A DNA stretch of 12,329 nucleotides from a bacterium. Lineage in GTDB: Bacteria; Bacillota_I; Bacilli_A; RF39; UBA660. The stretch spans positions 1 through 12,329 of the forward strand of contig SFTR01000020.1 of assembly GCA_004560915.1 (NCBI GenBank), given 5' to 3'. The stretch's first letter is position 1. Every line of letters begins with the position of its first letter. The notes below the pieces were generated by a model. The model worked only from the letters and a program-made list of their open reading frames with translations. It was not told the DNA's origin and did not search any database. Positions 7,583 to 12,329 of this stretch are shown here, piece by piece. Made by a program: the position numbers and the translations under genes.

Positions 7583-8626
7583 ATGAAAATTATTGTTGGT
7601 TCATCAAATATGTCTAAATTAAGATCAGTTAAAAAAGCAATTGAAAGATTAAATATTAAAGATGTAGAAATTGTTTGTATACCTGTAGAATCTATGGTTA
7701 GTTCTAAACCTTTAAATGAAGAAACACTTAAAGGGGCATTAAATAGAAATAATAATTTATATCAACATTGTATTAACAATGATATAGATTTTGATATGTT
7801 AATAAGTATAGAAGGTGGTTATGAACAAGTTTTAAACAATTATTTTATAACTACGTATGCTTGTGTAACTACTAGAGATGGTGAAAGTTATGTTGGTAAA
7901 TCTAATGGACTTCAAATATCAAAGAAGATGTATGAATATGTTAAGAGTGGCAAAAGTATTAACAAAGTAATTGAAGGTTTATCTGGTACTAGTCAAAATA
8001 AAAAAGATAATGGTATTAGTGGATTCTTAACAAATGGATTTTTTAGAAGAGATGAATTTGATATGGATGCTGTTATGTGTGCATTAGAAACATATCTTAA
8101 TAAAGAAAATTATAATAAAATAGATGATGCAATAGGAGATAAAGTTATTATGGAAAGAGAAAGATTTTTATCATCAATATATTTAATAATTAAAAATTAT
8201 AATGGTGAAATACTATTACAAAGAAGACAAGGTACTAAGTTATGGCCTGGTTTCTTAGCTCTTCCGGCTGGACATATAGATGAAGGAGAAAATGCTTATG
8301 AAGCAGCTATAAGAGAAGCTAAAGAAGAGCTAGATATAGATATAAGAATAGAAGATATAGTAGATACTTTTGTAGTTAATAGAAAGAATAAATCATTAAG
8401 TCCATATTATGATGTATATTTTGAACTATCAAGATATTCTGGTGAAATAAAAATAAATGAACCAAATAAATGCTCAGAATTAGTATGGTCAAGTATAGAA
8501 AATTTACCTGAAGATATGATTGATTTTGAAAAAGAAGCAATAAAAAAGAATAGAGAAGGTATTAAATTTAGTTGTACTTCTGTTGATAATGAAGCAAAAC
8601 TAGTTAAAAAAATAAAGACGAATTAG
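7583..8626 (+). CDS. DUF84 (YjjX-like) non-canonical NTPase fused to Nudix hydrolase
   Basis: This 347-residue two-domain protein has an N-terminal part (about 1-173) matching the DUF84/YjjX inosine/xanthosine triphosphatase family: IVGSSNMSKLRSVKKAI (4-20), the SSKPLNEETLKGALNR segment (40-55), LISIEGG (73-79) and SGTSQNKKDNGISGFLTNGF (134-153). The C-terminal part (about 190-330) is a Nudix hydrolase with the box G230-x5-E236-x7-R244-E-A-K-E248-E249-L-D-I. The usual Gly near the end of the box is Asp251, while the metal-binding glutamates are intact. Both activities fit removal of damaged or non-canonical nucleotides (ITP/XTP and a nucleoside diphosphate derivative), but substrates are not shown by sequence. 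TAGGTGA (7573-7579) provides the ribosome binding site and overlaps the previous stop. It is the last gene of the vanW-dltAC operon, and its final codons form half of the terminator. Confidence 0.85.
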   Translation: MKIIVGSSNMSKLRSVKKAIERLNIKDVEIVCIPVESMVSSKPLNEETLKGALNRNNNLYQHCINNDIDFDMLISIEGGYEQVLNNYFITTYACVTTRDGESYVGKSNGLQISKKMYEYVKSGKSINKVIEGLSGTSQNKKDNGISGFLTNGFFRRDEFDMDAVMCALETYLNKENYNKIDDAIGDKVIMERERFLSSIYLIIKNYNGEILLQRRQGTKLWPGFLALPAGHIDEGENAYEAAIREAKEELDIDIRIEDIVDTFVVNRKNKSLSPYYDVYFELSRYSGEIKINEPNKCSELVWSSIENLPEDMIDFEKEAIKKNREGIKFSCTSVDNEAKLVKKIKTN

Positions 8627-8636
8627 TCTTTATTTT
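8606..8636. terminator. Bidirectional terminator between convergent genes
   Basis: A perfect 9-bp stem, AATAAAGAC (8611-8619) and GTCTTTATT (8626-8634), encloses a GAATTA loop. On the minus strand it is followed by a T run (complement of 8606-8610), and on the plus strand by TT. Both stop codons, TAG 8624-8626 (plus) and TAA 8630-8632 (minus), lie within the structure. It should work better for the minus-strand gene. Confidence 0.75.
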
Positions 8637-9769
8637 AAGTTTATGGCAAATTCTAATATAGAATCTTTATTATTAATAAAGTCTTCTTTAGTTTGCGTTA
8701 CATAATAATCTGGTTTAAATATTATTTCTTTTAGAATAGATTTATCTAGTTTATTAAAATCATCTTTAGAAGCTATTTTTATATTTCTAGTTGGGTCAAA
8801 GTACATTTCTGAAACTATAAAGTTATAATACTTATTAAGTGTAAAACTATTTGAATTTCCATAACAATTAAGCGGTGTACTTATACCTTCTCCGATAGTT
8901 ATAGAACCTAAAATAATTAAATCTATAAGAGTATATCTTCCTCCTGAAAAGATTCTATAGTCAGTTAATGTTATTAACTTCTTGTCTTTGTGTTTAGAAA
9001 GAAATTCTATAAGAGGTTTATTAAGTTTAGAGTTACCACCTAAGTTACCTCTTAAATCTATAATAATTTTATTAATACTTGTTAAATCTAGTTTATTTAG
9101 ATTATCTATGGATTTATTTATTGTACTTTCTAGTTCTTGTCTTATACTTCTATGATTATAAATAAGAGTATCATTTATTATTTTATATGTACCGGTATTG
9201 CCATATAAATAATCATTAAAATTAAATGTTTCTTCGTAATGATCTTTTTTCTTAAATACTTTTGTTATTGTTTCATTATTTGTTTTTCTTATTTTAAAAG
9301 TTAATTCATTATCATTTCTAAAAGAAGGAATACTAAAAAGTAGTAATTCATTAAATAGAGATTTTTCTAGTTCATATATTTTTTTGCCTTCAGTTCCATA
9401 TGTTATTACTTTATCAAGTTCATCTAATACATTATTAATATTTATATCATTTATAGAGATAAGTGTACTTCCTTTTAGATTATTTGGATAGTTTATTAAA
9501 ACTTCGTTATTAATAATTCTAAAATTTATTGGTAAAATAGATTGCATATCAAATTTAGTATGTGCGTCCGTTGTACCACATAATATTTTAATTAAATAGT
9601 TCATAAAATAAGTAAATGAGTAAATATCAGTAACATTCATAGTATTTAATAATTCTTCTTTCTTTTTTGTGAAATCTTTTTTAGATATGTTGTGCCATGG
9701 ATTTATGTGTATTTCTTCATACTTTTTCATAAATTCATTAAATGTATTATTATATTTATCTAATATCAT
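8630..9769 (-). CDS. S41-family serine peptidase, probably cytoplasmic
   Basis: This 379-residue protein of the S41 (C-terminal processing / tricorn-like) peptidase family has GTTDAHTKF (65-73) in the N-terminal part, a possible PDZ-like strand (STLISINDINI, 101-111), the conserved IIIDLRGNLGGN (235-246), and DYRIFSGGRYTLIDL (270-284) with probable nucleophile Ser275. GSITIGEGIST (288-298) follows, where CtpA-type enzymes usually carry a Lys. Candidate active residues are therefore His70, Ser275 and Glu294, closer to tricorn/IRBP-type S41 than to the Ser-Lys dyad. No signal peptide or membrane anchor is visible. The start ATG is preceded on the minus strand by TAAGGAG (9776-9782). It is convergent with the Nudix fusion gene and is a single-gene transcription unit. 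Family assignment is secure; substrate is unknown. Confidence 0.8.
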   Translation of the reverse strand: MILDKYNNTFNEFMKKYEEIHINPWHNISKKDFTKKKEELLNTMNVTDIYSFTYFMNYLIKILCGTTDAHTKFDMQSILPINFRIINNEVLINYPNNLKGSTLISINDININNVLDELDKVITYGTEGKKIYELEKSLFNELLLFSIPSFRNDNELTFKIRKTNNETITKVFKKKDHYEETFNFNDYLYGNTGTYKIINDTLIYNHRSIRQELESTINKSIDNLNKLDLTSINKIIIDLRGNLGGNSKLNKPLIEFLSKHKDKKLITLTDYRIFSGGRYTLIDLIILGSITIGEGISTPLNCYGNSNSFTLNKYYNFIVSEMYFDPTRNIKIASKDDFNKLDKSILKEIIFKPDYYVTQTKEDFINNKDSILEFAINLK

Positions 9770-9787
9770 AGTTTGCTCCTTATATAC

Positions 9788-9796
9788 ATTATAACA
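9788..9796 (-). promoter_or_regulatory. Extended -10 promoter of the S41 peptidase gene
   Basis: Read on the minus strand, TGT precedes TATAAT (9788-9793), giving an extended -10. The hexamer at 17-nt spacing (9811-9816) reads TTATAG, a weak -35. The start would fall within about 10 nt of the TAAGGAG ribosome binding site. It lies back-to-back with the plus-strand promoter at 9807-9835. Confidence 0.55.
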
Positions 9797-9806
9797 TAAT
9801 GATTAA

Positions 9807-9835
9807 TTGACTATAAGTTACAAATATGATACAAT
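9807..9835 (+). promoter_or_regulatory. Promoter of the broken small gene
   Basis: The -35 TTGACT (9807-9812) and -10 TACAAT (9830-9835) are separated by exactly 17 nt, and the -10 is also extended by TGA (9827-9829). The start is predicted near 9842. It is one of the best promoters in the window although the gene it serves is interrupted. Confidence 0.7.
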
Positions 9836-9859
9836 ATATGCGTTTTATTGGGGGATTAT

Positions 9860-10305
9860 ATGAGTAGAGTAGATGGAATAGTTAAAATCTTGATAGATGA
9901 AGGGTATAGTCCCTCACAACTTTTTGAAAATTTTGATGAAGTACTTGCCAAACATGAAAAAATAACATATAAAAGTGGTACTAAATCTCATGAATTTAGA
10001 TATATTCATAGTGGATATATAAAGAATGAACCTATTTTTACTGGTACATATATTATAAAGAATGCTGAAAATCCAAGATTTTTACCTAATGATATAGATT
10101 ATTACTTAGTGAGATTAGTGGATATTATAAGAATGTTATAGTAATAGATGGTAAATATAAAGATATGGTACTTGATGACTATCAAATGCTAGTACAAGCT
10201 ATGTATTTGACTAAGTTTATTGCTGAAAGTAAAAGTAAGGATTTATCAAAAGTTGAGTATAATCCTTTATGTAAAACATTATATAAGTGTAGGTTTAATA
10301 ATTAA
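9860..10305 (+). pseudogene. Unrecognised small protein gene, apparent frameshift
   Basis: Translation should start at ATG 9860, 5 nt after GGGGGA; an in-frame TTG at 9848 lies upstream of that site. The frame reads about 93 residues and stops at TAG 10139-10141. In the -1 frame the sequence stays open from 10093 to TAA 10303-10305 and reads like protein (VIDGKYKDMVLDDYQMLVQA). Adding one A in the AAGAATG stretch near 10132 joins the two into a 148-residue protein continuing DIIR-NVIVIDGKYKD. There is no X-XXY-YYZ slippery site in the overlap, so a deletion or sequencing error is more likely than programmed frameshifting. No known domain is recognised in either part; the first part (SRVDGIVKILIDEGYSPSQL) looks like a soluble small protein. 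If no frameshift exists, the product is the shorter 93-residue protein and 10142-10305 is non-coding. Confidence 0.55.
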
Positions 10306-10310
10306 CAGAT

Positions 10311-10351
10311 TGTGAAACTTTTTGTGTAAAAAATATTAAAAAAGTTTCACA
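10311..10351. repeat. Perfect 13-bp inverted repeat
   Basis: TGTGAAACTTTTT (10311-10323) pairs exactly with AAAAAGTTTCACA (10339-10351) across a 15-nt AT-rich loop. It starts 6 nt after the stop of the restored small gene. There is no T tract after the stem, so it is a poor classical terminator. It could be an RNA hairpin protecting or ending the upstream message, or a DNA-binding site. Confidence 0.7.
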
Positions 10352-10365
10352 CGAACATATGTTAT
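10352..10365. promoter_or_regulatory. Possible LexA (SOS) box
   Basis: CGAACATATGTTAT matches 12 of 14 positions of the Bacillota SOS-box consensus CGAAC-RNRY-GTTYC; the two mismatches are at the 3' end. It abuts the inverted repeat and lies 13 nt upstream of the -35 of the next gene. A chance match in AT-rich DNA cannot be ruled out. Confidence 0.25.
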
Positions 10366-10378
10366 GAGTAAATAAAAC

Positions 10379-10407
10379 TTGTTATTTTGATAGATGTGAT
10401 ATATAAT
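10379..10407 (+). promoter_or_regulatory. Promoter of the small basic-tail protein gene
   Basis: The -35 TTGTTA (10379-10384), 17-nt spacer and perfect -10 TATAAT (10402-10407) predict a start near 10414, just before the ribosome binding site AAGGTGG. This places an in-frame TTG at 10387 inside the promoter, so it cannot be the translation start. Confidence 0.7.
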
Positions 10408-10428
10408 ACAACTCAAGGTGGGTTAGTT

Positions 10429-10776
10429 ATGTTTAGTAAGAAAATACAATATGGATATAAATATGAAAGTGATTTTGGAGTGTTCTTAGTTAGAAGACTA
10501 GATGGTGAATCATTATGTTATGATATGCCAATTACATTGTTTAATACAATGATGATGGAATATGAGATTAAGACTGGAAATAGAGTACCAGAAGGTTATG
10601 AGTTTGCATGTGTACATTATGATTCAGTATGTAAAAATGCTATAGTTGATTTTAGAAGATTTAATTATACACAAACTAAAGTTGATGAAATAGTTAGACA
10701 AATTGAAGAACAATATAGAGTTCCAAATAAAAGTGAAAAACGTAAAGTATTAAGTAGAATTTTTAATAGAAAGTAA
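10429..10776 (+). CDS. Small protein of unknown function with basic C-terminal tail
   Basis: This 115-residue protein has no recognised domain. It has a beta-rich-looking N-terminal half (MFSKKIQYGYKYESDFGVFL), a central stretch with Cys30, Cys61 and Cys68 (YEFACVHYDSVC), a charged helix (VDEIVRQIEEQYRV, 85-98) and a basic/hydrophobic tail (KRKVLSRIFNRK, 104-115). No signal peptide or membrane span is seen. The start at ATG 10429 is fixed by AAGGTGG at 10415-10421 and by the promoter upstream. It is a single-gene transcription unit with its own promoter and a terminator overlapping its last codons. The tail resembles the end of the pentapeptide-like protein. The gene could be under the LexA-like site upstream, but that is speculative. 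Confidence 0.65.
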   Translation: MFSKKIQYGYKYESDFGVFLVRRLDGESLCYDMPITLFNTMMMEYEIKTGNRVPEGYEFACVHYDSVCKNAIVDFRRFNYTQTKVDEIVRQIEEQYRVPNKSEKRKVLSRIFNRK

Positions 10777-10796
10777 AAAACTTTCTATTTTCTTTT
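10765..10796 (+). terminator. Rho-independent terminator
   Basis: AATAGAAAG (10765-10773) pairs perfectly with CTTTCTATT (10781-10789) around a TAAAAAA loop that contains the stop codon, and TTCTTTT follows. It ends the small basic-tail gene immediately before prfB. Confidence 0.8.
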
Positions 10797-10812
10797 AAAA
10801 AATACACTTAAA

Positions 10813-10821
10813 TGATATAAT
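10813..10821 (+). promoter_or_regulatory. Extended -10 promoter of prfB, apparently leaderless
   Basis: TGA plus TATAAT (10816-10821) is a perfect extended -10 with no convincing -35. Only 6 nt separate it from the prfB ATG at 10828, so the predicted transcription start coincides with the start codon, and no ribosome binding site is present. Confidence 0.6.
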
Positions 10822-10827
10822 TTATGT

Positions 10828-11910
10828 ATGGAAACAAAAGATATAGAAAAAAAGTTAAATGATTATTTAAATATTCTTAATGATATTAGTGTAAAGTTGG
10901 AAATAGATGTTAAGAATAAAAGAATAGAAGAACTAGAAAGTATTTCATCAGATACTTCTTTTTGGAATGATATGGATAATGCTAAGAATGTTCTTAGTGA
11001 ACTAAAAGGTCTTAAAGAAGTATGTAATAAATATAATAATCTTTATAGTTCTATTAATACATTGTTAGAGATGTTAGAGTTAGAACTAAATGATGAAGAT
11101 ATAGATGGATTACTTAGTGAAGTTAGTGAAATAGAAAATTCTTTAGAAAAACTTAAATTATATGCTTTACTTAATGGTGAATTTGATTCTAATAATGCTT
11201 ATGTTGAAATACATAGTGGAGCTGGGGGTACTGAAAGCAATGATTGGGCTAATATGTTACTTAGAATGTACACTAGATATTTTGATAAAAATGACTATAA
11301 ATATGAAATTATAAGTAGACAAGATGGTGAAGAAGTTGGGATTAAAGGATGTACTTTACTTGTTAAAGGTTATTATGCTTTTGGATATTTAAAAGGGGAA
11401 ACTGGAGTACATAGACTTGTTAGAATAAGCCCTTTTGATAGTAATAGTCGTCGTCATACATCTTTTGCATCTGTACTTGTAACTCCAGAAATAAATAAAA
11501 AATTAGAAGTAGAAATAAAAGAAAGTGACTTAAGAATAGACGTGTATCGTTCTAGTGGATGTGGGGGTCAAGGGGTAAATACTACAGACTCAGCAGTTAG
11601 AATTACACATATACCTACTGGTATAGTAACATCATCTCAAGTTGAAAGAAGCCAACTTAGAAATAAAGAAATAGCACTTGAAATGTTAAAAAATAAATTA
11701 TATATTCTTAACCAAAAAGAATTTAATGATAAAATTAAAAACCTAAAGGGAGACGTGATGGATGTTAACTTTGGTAGTGCTGTTAGAAGTTATGTAATGT
11801 GTCCATATACATTAGTAAAAGATACTAGGACAAATTATGAAACATCTAACGTAGACAAAGTACTTGATGGAGATATACAAGAATTCTTAGAAGAATATCT
11901 TAAATTATAG
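10828..11910 (+). CDS. prfB: Peptide chain release factor 2 (RF2)
   Basis: This 360-residue class I release factor would hydrolyse peptidyl-tRNA at UAA and UGA codons. The RF2-type recognition motif SPF is at 201-203, and the catalytic GGQ is at 246-248 in SSGCGGQGVNTTDSAVRITH. A coiled N-terminal domain (1-110) and GAGGTESNDWA (131-141) complete the family pattern. Most bacterial prfB genes carry an in-frame UGA near codon 26 and need a +1 frameshift. Here the N-terminus aligns continuously through that point (KLEIDVKNKRIEELE) with no UGA, no CTTTGA slip site and no internal ribosome-binding stimulator, so autoregulation is lost. There is no ribosome binding site before the ATG. The residue before GGQ is Cys, often Ala elsewhere. 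Its placement before ftsE resembles other Bacillota. Confidence 0.95.
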   Translation: METKDIEKKLNDYLNILNDISVKLEIDVKNKRIEELESISSDTSFWNDMDNAKNVLSELKGLKEVCNKYNNLYSSINTLLEMLELELNDEDIDGLLSEVSEIENSLEKLKLYALLNGEFDSNNAYVEIHSGAGGTESNDWANMLLRMYTRYFDKNDYKYEIISRQDGEEVGIKGCTLLVKGYYAFGYLKGETGVHRLVRISPFDSNSRRHTSFASVLVTPEINKKLEVEIKESDLRIDVYRSSGCGGQGVNTTDSAVRITHIPTGIVTSSQVERSQLRNKEIALEMLKNKLYILNQKEFNDKIKNLKGDVMDVNFGSAVRSYVMCPYTLVKDTRTNYETSNVDKVLDGDIQEFLEEYLKL

Positions 11911-11929
11911 CAATCATAGATTGCTTTTT
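11909..11929 (+). terminator. Rho-independent terminator after prfB
   Basis: AGCAATC (11909-11915) pairs with GATTGCT (11919-11925) around an ATA loop, followed by a run of Ts. The left arm overlaps the prfB stop codon. Confidence 0.8.
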
Positions 11930-11982
11930 GTTTACACTTTTTTATGTAGAATATCTTGAATATAGAAAAATAGCGGGAATTT

Positions 11983-11991
11983 TGCTATAAT
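11983..11991 (+). promoter_or_regulatory. Upstream candidate promoter for ftsE
   Basis: TGC plus TATAAT (11986-11991) is a perfect extended -10 without a good -35. It would give a leader of about 85-90 nt before ftsE. The rest of the 11930-12085 gap shows no ORF, tRNA or recognisable riboswitch. Confidence 0.45.
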
Positions 11992-12040
11992 TATATTGGA
12001 GTATGTTCTAAAAAATAACTCAAAAGGAAAAAATTGTATT

Positions 12041-12068
12041 TTGACAATTAAACCATAAATAATATAAT
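12041..12068 (+). promoter_or_regulatory. Proximal promoter of ftsE
   Basis: A consensus -35 TTGACA (12041-12046) and -10 TATAAT (12063-12068) are separated by 16 nt. The start would be near 12075, directly before the GGAGG ribosome binding site, giving a very short leader. Confidence 0.6.
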
Positions 12069-12085
12069 AATTAGTGGAGGAAAGA

Positions 12086-12329
12086 ATGCAACTAATAGAG
12101 CTTAAAAATGTATATAAGAGATATCCTAATGGTGTTACTGCGTTATGTGATGTAAACTTAGAGATATCTAAAGGTGAATTTGTATTTGTTATAGGCGCAT
12201 CAGGAAGTGGTAAAAGTACATTGATAAAACTATTATATAGACAAGAAAAACCATCTCGTGGTGAAGTTTATGTTGGTGGAGTAAATGTATCTAAACTAAG
12301 AAATGGTAAAGTTTATAAACTTAGACGTA
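12086..12329 (+). CDS. ftsE: Cell division ATP-binding protein FtsE (3' partial)
   Basis: The 81 visible residues start MQLIELKNVYKRYPNGVTAL and contain Walker A GASGSGKST, followed by LIKLLYRQEKPSRGEVYVGG, which is the FtsE-like spacing of an ABC ATPase. FtsE pairs with the membrane protein FtsX to control peptidoglycan hydrolases at the division site or along the wall. GGAGG at 12076-12080 with 5-nt spacing fixes the ATG. The gene runs off the right edge, so Walker B and signature motifs are not seen. Position after prfB agrees with the prfB...ftsE-ftsX order common in Bacillota. Another ABC ATPase is possible but less likely given this context. Confidence 0.9.
   Translation, partial: MQLIELKNVYKRYPNGVTALCDVNLEISKGEFVFVIGASGSGKSTLIKLLYRQEKPSRGEVYVGGVNVSKLRNGKVYKLRR

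Noticed and set aside
9848..9859. TTG start at 9848 for the broken small gene
   Set aside because: The GGGGGA ribosome binding site lies after this codon and is correctly spaced for ATG 9860.
10310..10351. TTGTGAAA/TTTCACA half-sites resembling a Rex operator
   Set aside because: Rex sites are one compact dyad of about 18-20 bp, whereas here the half-sites are the ends of a 41-bp hairpin.
10387..10428. TTG start extending the small basic-tail protein by 14 residues
   Set aside because: It lies between the -35 and -10 of that gene's own promoter and has no ribosome binding site.
10824..10862. Small ORF MYGNKRYRKKVK ending in TGA that overlaps the prfB start in the frame from which a +1 shift would enter prfB
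   Set aside because: It has no ribosome binding site, no CTT-TGA slip site and no stimulator. The main prfB frame already aligns to RF2 from its own ATG, so this is most likely coincidence.
1..12329. UGA-to-Trp recoding as in Mycoplasma
   Set aside because: Trp is encoded by TGG, dltA ends at TGA where the protein should end, and RF2 is present.

Overview
This window is very AT-rich, with strong AGGAGG-type ribosome binding sites, codon use dominated by TTA, AGA, ATA and AAA, and rho-independent terminators. It carries a VanW protein, DltA/DltC, RF2 (prfB) followed by ftsE, and a Wzy/WaaL-like membrane protein. Together these point to a low-GC Bacillota, most likely an uncultivated gut Bacilli lineage (RF39 or Erysipelotrichales-like). 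That placement is inference. TGG encodes Trp, one gene ends in TGA and RF2 is present, so UGA is read as stop and this is not a Mycoplasma-type code.

Region 1 (1-4026) is a cell-surface operon. A terminator-like hairpin and an extended -10 promoter lead into the 3' two thirds of an alkaline-phosphatase-superfamily gene that has lost its N-terminal part. A polytopic O-antigen-ligase/polymerase-like protein follows, then a bitopic surface protein with an acidic NATDS-repeat stalk and two duplicated beta-sandwich-like domains. A strong terminator closes the unit.

Region 2 (4028-8634) is a tight five-gene plus-strand operon: vanW, dltA, dltC, a pentapeptide-like repeat protein and a DUF84 (YjjX-like) NTPase-Nudix fusion. 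Neighbours overlap by 47, 4 and 11 nt, and the last gap is 7 nt. The usual Dlt partners, the MBOAT acyltransferase DltB and the membrane protein DltD, are absent here, so what the activated amino acid on DltC is used for is open.

Region 3 (8611-9796) is one minus-strand gene, a cytoplasmic-looking S41-family serine peptidase. It converges on the operon through a shared bidirectional terminator and has its own promoter, divergent from the next gene.

Region 4 (9807-10796) holds two small unrecognised genes with excellent promoters. The first is broken by an apparent 1-nt deletion. Between them lie a perfect 13-bp inverted repeat and a LexA-box-like sequence. The second gene ends in a basic/hydrophobic tail resembling that of the pentapeptide-like protein.

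Region 5 (10813-12329) is core genome: prfB without the programmed frameshift and apparently leaderless, a terminator, a 155-nt intergenic region with two candidate promoters, and the start of ftsE, which runs off the window.
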